The translations under genes were made by a program, and so were the position numbers. Shown here in pieces: positions 1-13,192 of a DNA stretch of 64,000 nucleotides; position 1 is the first letter of the stretch, and each line of letters begins with the position of its first letter. Under the pieces are notes generated by a model, which ran no database searches, was not told the DNA's origin, and saw only the letters and a list, made by a program, of their open reading frames with translations. Origin of the DNA: Shewanella aquimarina (lineage in GTDB: Bacteria > Pseudomonadota > Gammaproteobacteria > Enterobacterales > Shewanellaceae); assembly GCF_023349185.1 (NCBI RefSeq), contig NZ_JAKIKY010000003.1, positions 392,629-456,628 on the forward strand, written 5' to 3'.

Positions 1-2
1 CA

Positions 3-332
3 GACATTCAAAATGGCGTGACCAATGTGATGCACAGCAACAGCGATACCCAGAGTCAGTCGGTAGAGCTGCAGCAACAGGCCCAGGCCGTGGGTGATTC
101 ACTCAATACTATCTTGGAGCTGATCGCCCATATCAGCGACATGAACACCCAGCTGGCCAGCGCCACCGAAGAGCAGTCTCTGGTGACCGAGGAGATCAAC
201 CGCAACATCTGTAGCATCACCGAACTCTCCGAGGTATCGGTTAAGGCCAATGAGAGTAATCGTATGGCCGCCGAGTCGCTGCGTCAGATAAGTCAGACCA
301 GCGCCAAGATCTTAGGCCAGTTCAAGGTGTAA
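3..332 (+). CDS. Methyl-accepting chemotaxis protein, C-terminal fragment
   Basis: The reading frame is already open at base 3, so the gene begins upstream of the window. The visible 109 residues are the last part of a receptor signalling domain: a long alpha-helical stretch rich in Gln, Ser and Ala, with the motif QLASATEEQSLVTEEINRNI typical of the descending methylation helix that follows the CheA/CheW-contacting tip. Ligand-binding domain and membrane segments are outside the window, so the stimulus cannot be named. The protein would sit in the inner membrane and feed CheA. A perfect hairpin with a T-rich tail follows 35 bases after the stop. Confidence 0.9.
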   Translation, partial: DIQNGVTNVMHSNSDTQSQSVELQQQAQAVGDSLNTILELIAHISDMNTQLASATEEQSLVTEEINRNICSITELSEVSVKANESNRMAAESLRQISQTSAKILGQFKV

Positions 333-366
333 AACACAGATATTCAAACAGATAGCGAAACAGACA

Positions 367-392
367 GGGAGCCAATTGGCTCCCTTGTTATT
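367..392 (+). terminator. Intrinsic terminator after the chemotaxis receptor
   Basis: GGGAGCC and GGCTCCC arms (367-373 and 378-384) flank an AATT loop and are followed by TTGTTATT. It closes the receptor transcript and separates it from the ACT/PTS genes. Confidence 0.75.
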
Positions 393-535
393 AACGCTCA
401 CAAAGCAAGACAAGAGCGAGTCCCCCCCCCTACAAGCACATTGAAAAATCCCCCGCCAAAGCTCGACAGCTGATATTAAAACTGTGATAAGCTTAACGAC
501 ATCACATTTTTCTGCATCGGTGGGATCACATAACC

Positions 536-928
536 ATGGCCCGAATGACGTTAGCGGTTCATCCTCAGCTATACAGTATTCACAGCTTCAGCCCAGACAG
601 TGAATTAGTGCCCGAGGTGTTTCGTCAGCCCATGTTTTTTATCGGCAAGACCAAAGATGAACTCTCAGTGGTGGTGCCCGCCGAACTGCAACTCGACAGC
701 CTCGAAGAGGAGAGCGACTGGCGCTGCCTCGAGGTCGTCGGTCCCCTGGGCTTCTCCATGACGGGGATCCTCGCCAGTGTCTCTGGCACCCTGGCAGAAG
801 CCAAGATCAGCATCTTCGCCATCTCAACCTTCGATACAGATTATATTCTGGTGAAGAAGGATAAGCTGCAGCAAGCGATACAGGCGCTGAAGAAGACCAA
901 CTATCAGATCATTCATTATCAGGCCTAG
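536..928 (+). CDS. ACT domain-containing protein
   Basis: A 130-residue soluble protein. The C-terminal half (about residues 60-125) reads as an ACT fold: a hydrophobic strand (LEVVGPLGFSMTGILASVSG) entering a helix, then SIFAISTFDTDYILVKKDKL, as in the duplicated ACT proteins related to the regulatory part of aspartate kinase (COG3603-like). Such proteins are thought to bind amino acids or similar small ligands; the ligand is unknown. It lies 32 bases upstream of ptsH on the same strand and may share its transcript. ATG 536 is used; ATG 545 is an alternative because the Shine-Dalgarno signal is weak. Confidence 0.75.
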   Translation: MARMTLAVHPQLYSIHSFSPDSELVPEVFRQPMFFIGKTKDELSVVVPAELQLDSLEEESDWRCLEVVGPLGFSMTGILASVSGTLAEAKISIFAISTFDTDYILVKKDKLQQAIQALKKTNYQIIHYQA

Positions 929-960
929 CGCCAGAGCGTCATTTCCAAAGAGCGAGTGTT

Positions 961-1218
961 ATGTACCAAAAGACAGTCACCATCATGGCCGAACACGGCA
1001 TTCATACCCGGCCTGCGGCCCTGCTTGTTAAGGCAGCCAAGGCCTATGATTGTGACATCATAGTGGAATGTCAGGGCAAACAGGCCAGTGCCAAGAGCCT
1101 GTTCAAGCTGCAGACCTTGGGCCTGTATAAAGGCGTCGAGGTCAAGGTCAGCGCCGATGGCGAGCAGGCAAAACCGGCGGTGGATACCGTCGCCGAGCTG
1201 CTTATCACCTTAAATTAA
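961..1218 (+). CDS. ptsH: Phosphocarrier protein HPr
   Basis: HPr carries phosphate from Enzyme I to sugar-specific EIIA proteins in the phosphoenolpyruvate phosphotransferase system (cytoplasm). The 85-residue length is normal. The phosphorylated histidine is His15 in EHGIHTRPA, and Ser46 sits in ASAKSLFKL, where it can act in regulatory phosphorylation in other bacteria. The stop is 11 bases before ptsI, which is followed by crr, the standard pts operon order. No sugar-specific membrane permease is encoded here, so these are the general components. Confidence 0.97.
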   Translation: MYQKTVTIMAEHGIHTRPAALLVKAAKAYDCDIIVECQGKQASAKSLFKLQTLGLYKGVEVKVSADGEQAKPAVDTVAELLITLN

Positions 1219-1229
1219 CAGGAGTCAGG

Positions 1230-2936
1230 ATGACGATTAGAGGCATAGCGGTAGCGGCGGGCATCGCCTTCGGACAGGCAAAAGTACTACGCACCTATGA
1301 AAGTAAACTCGACTATCATCTCTTGCCTCCAGCCCAACTCGCCCGCGAGCAACAAAGACTCAATCGCGCCCTCAAGACCCTCATCAAACAGAGCCAGGCC
1401 TGCGCCGCCAAGCTCGACCCCGACTCCGACAACTATCAGCTGATCGAGGCCGATCTCCTGCTGTTAGAAGATGAGGAGCTACTGGCCGAACTCAGCGACA
1501 CCATAGGCAAGCGCCAATTTTCCGCGGCACTGGCGGTGGAGCACAGCTTCGCCAAACAGGCACAGGCGATGCAAGAGGCCGACTCGCCTTACCTGGCCCG
1601 GCGCGCCGAAGATGTATTAAGCCTGGGCCAGCGGCTGATCCGTACCCTGCTCACCGGCCACTGCGATAACCTCAGCCGCCTACCGGAAAACGCCATCGTA
1701 CTGGCCAAGGATATCACCCCGGCTGAGTTCGCCACCCTGCCCCTGGAGCGCGTCAGCGCCTTGGTACTGCAAACCGGCGGCGTAACCAGCCATACGGCGA
1801 TTCTAGCCCGCAGCGCCGGCATTCCCACCCTGATGAGCTGCCCCTGGCATAGCCTGGAGGTATCAGATGGCATGACGCTAGCCGTGGATGCCATCAATGG
1901 TGAGCTCTATGTTGAGCCTGATGCGGCGCAAGTAAGCGATCTCAACGCCCAGAAACAGCAGGCAGACGAGCGCAAGTCGGCACTGCAGGCCTTGAAGGGC
2001 AAAGTGACCCAAACAAAGGATGGCCGCACCATTCCCCTGCTGGCCAACGTGGGCTGCATCAGCGAAATCAATCATCTGGCCGACGTGGGCGCCGAGGGGG
2101 TTGGTCTGTTTCGCACCGAGTTCTTGTTCATGAACAACCATGAACTGCCGGACGAAAACCGCCAGTATCAACTCTACTGTGATGCCCTGCAGCTGCTGGA
2201 TGGCAAGCCGCTCACCATTCGCAGCATGGATCTTGGCGCCGACAAGGAAGTGCCTAGCCTCGCCATGGATGCGGAGGAAAATCCGGCGCTGGGGCTCAGA
2301 GGGGTGAGATACACACTCGCCCACCCAGAGCTGTTTAGCGCCCAGCTCAGGGCGATCCTCAGGGCAGCCAACCATGGTCCCATCCGCCTCATGTTCCCCA
2401 TGGTCAATCAGGTAGAGGAGCTCGAAGCCGTGTTAGCGCTGCTGGAAAGCTGCAAGCAGGAGCTGGTCGAGGCCGAGAAAGGCTTTGGCGAACTCGAGCT
2501 TGGCATAGTGGTTGAAACCCCGGCGGCGGTGTTTAACCTCGACTCCATGCTGCCCCTGCTGGATTTTGTCAGCATAGGCACCAACGATCTGACCCAATAT
2601 ACCATGGCCGCCGATCGCGCCAATCCGCTGCTGATCGATCAATACCCCGTGCTCTCGCCGGTGATCATCCGCCTGATCGCCCAGATCATAGAGAAGGCCA
2701 AGGCCGCCAAGGTGCGAGTCTCCATGTGCGGTGAGCTGGCCAGTAACCCCAATGCCGCCGCCTTGTTGATTGGACTCGGACTGGAAGAATTTAGCGTCAA
2801 CCTGGCCTCGCTCCTCGAGGTGAAACAGGCTCTCAGTCGTTGGTCTTACCCAGATTGTGTCGAACTTGCGCGCAAAGCCTTGCAAGTTTCACGCATCGAT
2901 GCGTTAAATCAATTATTAACACACTGTCACTCTTGA
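1230..2936 (+). CDS. ptsI: PTS Enzyme I (phosphoenolpyruvate-protein phosphotransferase)
   Basis: Enzyme I takes phosphate from phosphoenolpyruvate and passes it to HPr. At 568 residues it has the family length. The phosphohistidine is in GGVTSHTAILARSAGIP (near residue 189), the PEP-binding TIM barrel occupies the C-terminal half with GLFRTEFLFM and GTNDLTQYTMAADR, and the catalytic cysteine is in VSMCGELASNP. ATG 1230 has a clear AGGAG ribosome site 7 bases ahead. It is co-directional with ptsH (11-base gap) and crr (66-base gap). Confidence 0.97.
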   Translation: MTIRGIAVAAGIAFGQAKVLRTYESKLDYHLLPPAQLAREQQRLNRALKTLIKQSQACAAKLDPDSDNYQLIEADLLLLEDEELLAELSDTIGKRQFSAALAVEHSFAKQAQAMQEADSPYLARRAEDVLSLGQRLIRTLLTGHCDNLSRLPENAIVLAKDITPAEFATLPLERVSALVLQTGGVTSHTAILARSAGIPTLMSCPWHSLEVSDGMTLAVDAINGELYVEPDAAQVSDLNAQKQQADERKSALQALKGKVTQTKDGRTIPLLANVGCISEINHLADVGAEGVGLFRTEFLFMNNHELPDENRQYQLYCDALQLLDGKPLTIRSMDLGADKEVPSLAMDAEENPALGLRGVRYTLAHPELFSAQLRAILRAANHGPIRLMFPMVNQVEELEAVLALLESCKQELVEAEKGFGELELGIVVETPAAVFNLDSMLPLLDFVSIGTNDLTQYTMAADRANPLLIDQYPVLSPVIIRLIAQIIEKAKAAKVRVSMCGELASNPNAAALLIGLGLEEFSVNLASLLEVKQALSRWSYPDCVELARKALQVSRIDALNQLLTHCHS

Positions 2937-3002
2937 TATTTTTTGAGTATGCTAGGCATAATTCATCACGACACATCAGCGTGCTAACACAGGGGCAAAT
3001 TA

Positions 3003-3512
3003 ATGGGATTTTTGAGCCGCATAAGACGTTTAATTTCTGGTCAGCCACCCATCACGGGCGGCATTGATGTTTATGCGCCAGTGTCGGGCGAGATCGTGGC
3101 AATCGAGAAAGTGCCGGATGTGGTCTTTGCCGAGAAGATAGTCGGCGACGGCATCGCGATAGCCCCAAAAGGAAAACAGATAGTGGCGCCCATTGATGGC
3201 ACCATAGGTAAGATCTTCGAAACCAACCACGCCTTTAGCATAGAGTCGCCTCAAGGCCTCGAACTGTTCGTGCATTTCGGTGTCGGTACGGTCGAGCTCA
3301 GGGGCAACGGCTTCACCCGCCTGGCCGAAGAGGGCCAGCAGGTCAAGGCCGGCGACCCCATACTCGAGTTCGATCTCGACTATCTCAAGGAGCATGTAGA
3401 GAGCCTGCTCACCCCCGTGGTGCTGGCCAACATGGAAGATATTCAGGGGCTCGACAAGCGCCACGGCAGTATCGAAGCCGGCAAAGACGTGATCTTCTCG
3501 GTTCAGCTCTAA
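3003..3512 (+). CDS. crr: PTS glucose-type EIIA component
   Basis: EIIA-Glc receives phosphate from HPr. In enterobacteria its phosphorylation state controls adenylate cyclase and inducer exclusion; whether it does so here is inference. The 169-residue protein shows the two active-site histidines in NHAFSIES and ELFVHFGVGTVELRGNGF. GGGG lies about 8 bases upstream of ATG 3003. It is the last gene of the pts cluster; a weak hairpin (3524-3546) follows. Confidence 0.95.
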   Translation: MGFLSRIRRLISGQPPITGGIDVYAPVSGEIVAIEKVPDVVFAEKIVGDGIAIAPKGKQIVAPIDGTIGKIFETNHAFSIESPQGLELFVHFGVGTVELRGNGFTRLAEEGQQVKAGDPILEFDLDYLKEHVESLLTPVVLANMEDIQGLDKRHGSIEAGKDVIFSVQL

Positions 3513-3523
3513 CGCGCACTATC

Positions 3524-3550
3524 ACCCGGTGCATTCAGTGCCGGGTTCCC
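3524..3550 (+). terminator. Possible weak terminator after crr
   Basis: ACCCGG (3524-3529) pairs with CCGGGT (3541-3546) across an 11-base loop, followed by TCCCTT. The stem is short and the T tract poor, so this is tentative. The following 220 bases up to the next gene show no convincing gene. Confidence 0.35.
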
Positions 3551-3774
3551 TTAACTCACTTCAGCAACTCGTTAACCCTTAGCCTAAGAATCACCATCAG
3601 CTGAATGATTTTTTTTCAAACAGACACTTGCCCCGTGCTTAACCCTTGAGGCGAACTCGACTCGGTGCCACAATGAGCAGCAAGTAGAAGTGGTCGCCAG
3701 CGAAGCGGCTAAAGTATTACAAAAGCCCTAGTTTACAGAAGCACTCACGTTTCGCTAAACGGCCTTTGCCCCAC

Positions 3775-5953
<2,179 letters not shown>

Positions 5954-5959
5954 TCTCAC

Positions 5960-6793
5960 ATGAACCTCGACAATTTTCGTCACAGTTTCAATCTCAACGG
6001 CCACCAGATGAGCTATCTGGATGTCGGCCAGGGCCCAGTCTTACTGCTCGGCCACAGCTATCTCTGGGACAGCGCCATGTGGGCGCCGCAAATCGCCCAC
6101 CTCAGCCAGCATTATCGCTGCATAGTGCCGGATCTCTGGGGCCATGGTCAGTCAGATCTGCTACCAAGCGATTGCCGTTCACTTAAGCATCTCGCCGAGC
6201 ATTATCTGGCGCTGATGGACAGCCTGGAAGTGGATGAATTCTCAATACTTGGGTTATCTGTTGGCGGCATGTGGGGCGCAGAGTTAACCTTGCTTGCGCC
6301 GCGCCGCGTGAAAACGCTGGTGATGATGGGCTGTTTCCTCGGCTTCGAACCCGAAGTCAGCCGCGCCAAATACTACGCCATGCTCGATGCCATGATGGCT
6401 GCCGGGCAGTTGCCGCCGCCACTGATCGACCAGATAGCGCCGCTATTTTTTGCCGATGAGGTCGAACAAAAACAACCTGATCTCATCGCCGCCTTTAAGG
6501 CCTCGCTCGCGAAGTTGGCGCCAAAGCGGCTGGAGAGCATCTCTCGCCTCGGCCGCATCATCTTCGGGCGCCGGGACATCATGGAAGATGCCGCGCAGTT
6601 TACCCTGCCGACGCTGATCATGACAGGCACCCAGGACAAGCCCAGACCTGTGCTGGAGGGCTATCTGATGCATGATGCCATAGACGGCAGCGAGTTTTTA
6701 CATATTCCGGAGGCGGGCCATATCTCAACCCTGGAACAGAGTGAGTGGATCAATCAGCACCTGAGTGATTTTTTCGCCAAACATTTGAGCTAA
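5960..6793 (+). CDS. Alpha/beta hydrolase
   Basis: A 277-residue alpha/beta-hydrolase fold protein. The nucleophile serine is in LGLSVGGMWG (GxSxG), the oxyanion region in GHSYLWDSAMW, the acidic residue probably in MTGTQDKPRP and the catalytic histidine in EAGHISTLEQ. The family includes esterases, lactonases and C-C hydrolases, so the substrate cannot be named. It starts 6 bases after the M15 peptidase stop and is probably co-transcribed with dapE. Confidence 0.8.
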   Translation: MNLDNFRHSFNLNGHQMSYLDVGQGPVLLLGHSYLWDSAMWAPQIAHLSQHYRCIVPDLWGHGQSDLLPSDCRSLKHLAEHYLALMDSLEVDEFSILGLSVGGMWGAELTLLAPRRVKTLVMMGCFLGFEPEVSRAKYYAMLDAMMAAGQLPPPLIDQIAPLFFADEVEQKQPDLIAAFKASLAKLAPKRLESISRLGRIIFGRRDIMEDAAQFTLPTLIMTGTQDKPRPVLEGYLMHDAIDGSEFLHIPEAGHISTLEQSEWINQHLSDFFAKHLS

Positions 6794-6898
6794 GCCAGCA
6801 AAAAAACGCTAGCCTAGACTGAGTAGACCAGCAGGGCAAATCTTTGATGCTAGAATGCAGCCCTGCAAAATCTTCTTCATCGACATGATGTTAACTAA

Positions 6899-7510
6899 AT
6901 GAAACTACTTAAACCTTTGTTCGACAACAACCGCCGCTGGGCCAACCGCATCCTGGAAGAGAATCCTAAGTTCTTCGAGCAACTGGCCCAACAGCAAAAT
7001 CCCGAGTATTTGTGGATTGGCTGCTCGGACAGCCGGGTACCGTCGAACCAGATCATCGATCTCATGCCCGGCGAGGTATTCGTACACAGGAACATCGCCA
7101 ACATGGTGATCCATACGGATCTCAACTGCCTCTCAGTGCTGCAATATGCCGTCGAGGTGCTCAAGGTGAAACATATCATGGTGGTGGGCCATTACGGCTG
7201 CGGCGGTATCAAGGCCTCCATGGGTAAGGAGCGCCTGGGACTGATCGACAACTGGCTGGGGCATATTCGCGACATCCATCGTCTGCACGCCAAAGAACTC
7301 GCCGAACTTGATGAGAAGACCCGCTTCGATCGCCTGTGTGAGCTCAACGTCATCGAGCAGGTGGGCAATGTTGCCAGTACCACCATAGTGCAAGATGCCT
7401 GGGAACGCGGCCATAAGGTGGCGGTACACGGCTGGATCTACAGCGTCGACAACGGCCTGCTGTCGGATCTCGACGTTACCGTAGACATAGATACCTTTCG
7501 CAGCAGATAG
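6899..7510 (+). CDS. can: Beta-class carbonic anhydrase
   Basis: Interconverts CO2 and bicarbonate in the cytoplasm, supplying bicarbonate for carboxylases. It is 203 residues long. Zinc ligands and the Asp/Arg dyad are in [11 protein letters not shown] and [11 protein letters not shown]; this is the plant-like beta class, closest in pattern to E. coli Can. It has its own 105-base upstream gap containing a TAGAAT box (6851-6856) inside a GCAGGGC/GCCCTGC inverted repeat (6831-6866). Confidence 0.95.
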   Translation: MKLLKPLFDNNRRWANRILEENPKFFEQLAQQQNPEYLWIGCSDSRVPSNQIIDLMPGEVFVHRNIANMVIHTDLNCLSVLQYAVEVLKVKHIMVVGHYGCGGIKASMGKERLGLIDNWLGHIRDIHRLHAKELAELDEKTRFDRLCELNVIEQVGNVASTTIVQDAWERGHKVAVHGWIYSVDNGLLSDLDVTVDIDTFRSR

Positions 7511-7551
7511 CTCCCAGACACATCACCTCCTCCTTTAAGGCAGGCCACAGC

Positions 7552-7575
7552 GCGCATGATGGTCAAATCATGCGC
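7552..7575. repeat. Perfect inverted repeat downstream of can
   Basis: GCGCATGAT (7552-7560) and ATCATGCGC (7567-7575) form a 9-bp stem with a 6-base loop, 41 bases after the can stop. No T tract follows, so it may act with a termination factor or protect the 3' end rather than be a simple terminator. Confidence 0.5.
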
Positions 7576-7627
7576 TATCGCCAGGCCCCCTCGTGTAAAA
7601 GCAAAAAAAAGCCTCCTATTTCAGTAA

Positions 7628-10077
<2,450 letters not shown>

Positions 10078-10095
10078 CCTGTAAGCTCAAGGTGT

Positions 10096-10123
10096 AAGGG
10101 GCTCCTAGTGGGCCCCTTCTCTT
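10096..10123 (+). terminator. Hairpin between kdnB and kdsB
   Basis: AAGGGGC (10096-10102) pairs with GCCCCTT (10112-10118), followed by CTCTTAT. It sits 18 bases after the kdnB stop and could terminate or attenuate transcription into kdsB. The T tract is modest. Confidence 0.5.
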
Positions 10124-10161
10124 ATGCACTGCGGCACACTGTAACTGATAGGTATATCCAA

Positions 10162-10899
10162 ATGAATGTGACTCTGTTAATCCCAGCACGCTATGGCTCT
10201 AGCCGTTTTCCGGGCAAGCCACTGGCGCCGATTAACGGTAAGCCGATGATCCAGCATGTTTACGAGCGTGCGGCGCTGGCAAAAGGTTTAACCGCCATCT
10301 ATGTGGCCACCGACGATCTGCGCATCAAGGAGGCGGTAGAAGCCTTTGGTGGCAAGGTGGTGATGACAGATGAGAAGGCGGCCTCCGGCACCGACAGAAT
10401 CGAAGATGCTATCACTCAACTCGGTCTTGCAGACGAAGATCTGGTAATCAACCTACAGGGCGATCAGCCACTGATCGATCCTATCTCTATCGAACAGATC
10501 ATTACCCTGTTTGAACGCCACCCAGGTGAGTTCGGTATGGCCACCCTAGGTTATGAGATCACCGAAGAGCATGAGCTGGACGATCCCAAGCACGTCAAGA
10601 TGGTGTTCGACAACCAGTATAATGCGCTGTATTTCTCGCGCGCCCGTATCCCCTTCGGCCGCGACACAAACGACTACCCGGTTTACAAACACCTGGGCGT
10701 CTATGCCTACACACGCGAGTTTGTCCGCACCTTCAATAAGCTGCCACTGGGCCGTTTAGAAGATCTCGAGAAGCTGGAGCAGCTGCGCGCACTGGAGCAT
10801 GGCCATAAGATCAAAGTCGCCATCAGCGCCTTCGACTCGCCCGAGGTGGATACGCCGGAAGATATTCGTATCTGCGAAGCCCGTCTGGCAGTCGACTAG
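10162..10899 (+). CDS. kdsB: CMP-Kdo8N/CMP-Kdo cytidylyltransferase
   Basis: Activates Kdo or, in this context, 8-amino-Kdo with CTP for transfer to lipid A. The 245-residue protein has the KdsB signature [19 protein letters not shown] at its start, then [28 protein letters not shown] and a C-terminal [13 protein letters not shown] 10162 matches the family start; the in-frame ATG 10108 overlaps the upstream hairpin. In S. oneidensis the homologue prefers the amino sugar; that preference here is inferred from the linkage to kdnAB. Confidence 0.95.
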   Translation: MNVTLLIPARYGSSRFPGKPLAPINGKPMIQHVYERAALAKGLTAIYVATDDLRIKEAVEAFGGKVVMTDEKAASGTDRIEDAITQLGLADEDLVINLQGDQPLIDPISIEQIITLFERHPGEFGMATLGYEITEEHELDDPKHVKMVFDNQYNALYFSRARIPFGRDTNDYPVYKHLGVYAYTREFVRTFNKLPLGRLEDLEKLEQLRALEHGHKIKVAISAFDSPEVDTPEDIRICEARLAVD

Positions 10900-10961
10900 C
10901 CGGTACTGAGCTAGCCAATCCAAATCTAGCGGATAAGAATTGAAAGCGAGGGAGAGAGCGG

Positions 10962-11216
10962 ATGTCGAGTCTTGAAGTCTGGCTCATCATTATCTTGGTG
11001 CTTGGGGTGATCGCCAGCAACCTGGCGGTGCTTAAGTACAGCAGCAAGTTTAAGATGACCCAATTTGGTAAGCCGCATCAAAAACCCGATGCGAAAACTG
11101 CGCGCGGTGAGGCAGATCAAGATGCAGGCAAAGATGATGAGACTCGCAAACTCGATACGCCCATAGGTGATAAGCAGGCGAGCAAGACTGACGACGCAGC
11201 CAAAGACAAGGATTAA
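10962..11216 (+). CDS. Small membrane protein, DUF2897-like
   Basis: An 84-residue protein: one N-terminal transmembrane segment (about residues 5-24, VWLIIILVLGVIASNLAVLKY) followed by a very hydrophilic tail rich in Lys, Asp and Gln. This resembles the short DUF2897 proteins of Shewanella and relatives, for which no function is known. The start has a good GGGAGAG ribosome site. It lies 62 bases after kdsB and ends before a strong terminator, so it is probably the last gene of the kdn transcript. Confidence 0.7.
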   Translation: MSSLEVWLIIILVLGVIASNLAVLKYSSKFKMTQFGKPHQKPDAKTARGEADQDAGKDDETRKLDTPIGDKQASKTDDAAKDKD

Positions 11217-11315
11217 GCGCTCTCTGGCGCCAACTTAGCTTTCGCCGTCATTCGCTGATAAGAGCTGCTGATAAGAGCTGCGAGTAAAAACTGCTATCAA
11301 AAGCTACAACAAGAC

Positions 11316-11340
11316 AAAGGCTTACCTAGGTAAGCCTTTT
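11316..11340 (+). terminator. Intrinsic terminator of the kdn/kdsB region
   Basis: AAAGGCTTACC (11316-11326), a two-base TA loop, GGTAAGCCTTT (11329-11339), then TCTATG. The symmetric A/T flanks could let it work on both strands. Confidence 0.85.
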
Positions 11341-11345
11341 CTATG

Positions 11346-11375
11346 TGAAGGCCCCTCTGCTTATAAGGGCCTTCA
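11346..11375 (-). terminator. Hairpin at the 3' end of the DUF4397 gene
   Basis: TGAAGGCCC (11346-11354) pairs perfectly with GGGCCTTCA (11367-11375), immediately beyond the minus-strand stop. It has no T tract of its own, but the terminator at 11316-11340 follows in the direction of transcription. Confidence 0.5.
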
Positions 11376-11376
11376 A

Positions 11377-12747
11377 TCACTGAAACAGTTTTGCCCTGTG
11401 TCCCAAGGGCTGGGTGTCATCACGACTCAACACCAAGGTGTAGTTGCCGGTTTGATCGATCGCCATAGCGCCCGATTGATATACTAAGGTCAGAGTGCCA
11501 TTCTCTTCCTTATGGACCAAGCTGATATCATAGTCCCCGCTCGGCAGGTTGATTTGCGCCAGCTCGGTAAAGCTCAAGTAAGTCAGCTTATAGACAGCCG
11601 TGTCAATCGTCTCACCTGGGCGCACGAAGTAGAGATCTAGGCTGTCAAAGCTGTCGATAAGATTTGCTACCGACAGGGTATGCTCGAAGGCATTTGGCCT
11701 GTGATCGTGGGCAATGGTCATCCCCAGGGTCTGCCCGACGGCATTGTCAAAGATCACCAGTGTCTTACTCTCATCCTGATTAAATGTCACCAAGAGGTTG
11801 TTAGCCAGCAGCTCATTGGTGTCACTCGAGAAAACACTCACCCCATAATCATTGTAATCTATCGCCTTGAAATCATTCAGCGCATGGGGCGAGAGCCCAG
11901 GTAAGAGAACACTCTCGGCATCGCTACTCAGCTGCAGATCGAGGGCGCTGTCTTGGTTTAACGCGTTATAGACCCTAAATTCGGCATCGGCATCTTGGTT
12001 GACATAGGCAACCGGCGTCCCTGTCGAATCGACATTATCGACGATCAACTTAGGCTCTCCAGGGCCGAAACTGTTATGAATGACTAGTTTGTTGACCGTT
12101 TCACTGGTCAATATCAACGTACCCGTACGAAATACAGGTTCCGCCTGACCAGGTTCAGTCAGGTACAGCAAGTACTCTCCAGTGTCTAGCATCAGGGCCT
12201 GGGTATGTTGCATATAACTTAAGTTGCCCAGCAGCTGCGCCTCGTTAAAACTTTCACTCGCCTTGGCCAGATAGAGATCATAGGCGCCCTCGCCCATGGC
12301 AGCGTGTATAGCCAAGACCTGCATCTTGCTTTCGTCACTGTCGAGATCGCCGTTGGCCTCATCCATCTCATCACGCTCATATCGAATGTCCAGGTATTCA
12401 CTCTTCTCGTAATCGCCGACAAGCACCAAAAGGCGGTTGTCACCTTCCTTAAGATCGAGTGTGAATTCATGAAGCTCGACACTGTCACCGTTGGCGTCAT
12501 AGCCACGAATGCTAGCGTCGGTTTCCCCTGTTGGATATTCATAGCGAGGCAAGGCATCACTATAAGAAACTGCAGTATAGGCATATTCATCGAGTACCAA
12601 ATGGCTCGCCACGCTATTTGGCGATGCATTATAAAACTGGATATAGGCAGCCTTATTTTCACTCGACTCATCTGAGCCACAACCGGTGATAACCAGGGCC
12701 AAACCCGCGAAAAGTGCCAACTTTAGATTGCATTTTTTAATCAACAT
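11377..12747 (-). CDS. DUF4397-like outer-membrane lipoprotein
   Basis: A 456-residue predicted lipoprotein. The signal peptide ends in a lipobox (LVITGC, Cys23) and the next residue is Gly, which points to the outer membrane. The rest is acidic and beta-rich, with repeated units of the type IQFYNASPNS, VRVYNAL-like, and YTLVLSRDD spaced along the chain, as in DUF4397 repeat proteins. No enzymatic motif is visible. Function unknown; a surface or periplasmic scaffold is a guess. It is monocistronic, with 445 bases upstream. Confidence 0.7.
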   Translation of the reverse strand: MLIKKCNLKLALFAGLALVITGCGSDESSENKAAYIQFYNASPNSVASHLVLDEYAYTAVSYSDALPRYEYPTGETDASIRGYDANGDSVELHEFTLDLKEGDNRLLVLVGDYEKSEYLDIRYERDEMDEANGDLDSDESKMQVLAIHAAMGEGAYDLYLAKASESFNEAQLLGNLSYMQHTQALMLDTGEYLLYLTEPGQAEPVFRTGTLILTSETVNKLVIHNSFGPGEPKLIVDNVDSTGTPVAYVNQDADAEFRVYNALNQDSALDLQLSSDAESVLLPGLSPHALNDFKAIDYNDYGVSVFSSDTNELLANNLLVTFNQDESKTLVIFDNAVGQTLGMTIAHDHRPNAFEHTLSVANLIDSFDSLDLYFVRPGETIDTAVYKLTYLSFTELAQINLPSGDYDISLVHKEENGTLTLVYQSGAMAIDQTGNYTLVLSRDDTQPLGHRAKLFQ

Positions 12748-13092
12748 AAATTTCCTTAACAGATTAATTACAAAGGCCTTACCTATGACAAACTTTTTGC
12801 GTCAAGAAATGTCAACCAGGGTAATAGACTGAAAAGGAAAGCTCGCCGAGTGTATGGTTTAAACGAGCCTGATTAAGCCCTTGTCGGATTAAGTCTCGTC
12901 GGAATAAGTCTCGTTGGATTAGCTGCGTTTAGTTAGTTGTAATTGATGGGCTGTGATTGATGGGCTGTATCGGATTGGCTGTATCAGTCTTAGCTAAGTC
13001 TCTTTCTCAGCAGCTTAACCGCATCAGTTGTACGGCAGCGATATAAATGCTCGCTTGCCCCATAGCCATAAGGGCAAATACGACGCATGTGG
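12748..13092. other. Non-coding gap with short degenerate tandem repeats
   Basis: No supported gene. The stretch holds the promoter region of the DUF4397 gene and two runs of imperfect tandem repeats: three 15-base units (12881-12925, type TTGTCGGATTAAGTC) and three 14-base units (12942-12983, type ATTGATGGGCTGTA). Confidence 0.6.
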
Positions 13093-13097
13093 AAAAT

Positions 13098-13130
13098 AAA
13101 AAAGCCAGCCCAGATGAGGGCTAGCCTTTT
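13098..13130 (-). terminator. Intrinsic terminator of the GRAM/PH-like gene
   Basis: AAAAGCCAGCCC and GGGCTAGCCTTTT form a stem around AGATGA. On the minus strand it is followed by TTTTTTATTTTCC, so it fits the end of the transcript of the minus-strand gene at 13193-13510. Confidence 0.8.
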
Positions 13131-13192
13131 CTCGATATAAACTTAAGCAGGCATTCTTACAATGAGAGTTAAGCTAAGAGTTAAAATGAAAG

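Noticed and set aside
512..529. Half-site resembling CRP binding upstream of the ACT gene (TGTGA ... TCACA)
   Set aside because: The two halves are 14 bases apart instead of 6, so it does not fit the CRP consensus.
1878..2375. Long minus-strand frame antisense to ptsI
   Set aside because: It is a codon-bias shadow of the GC-rich ptsI gene; no ribosome site or recognisable domain.
3607..3732. Open codons ending in VEVVASEAAKVLQKP-stop between crr and yffB
   Set aside because: About 40 codons without a start or ribosome site; a pseudogene remnant cannot be shown from this alone.
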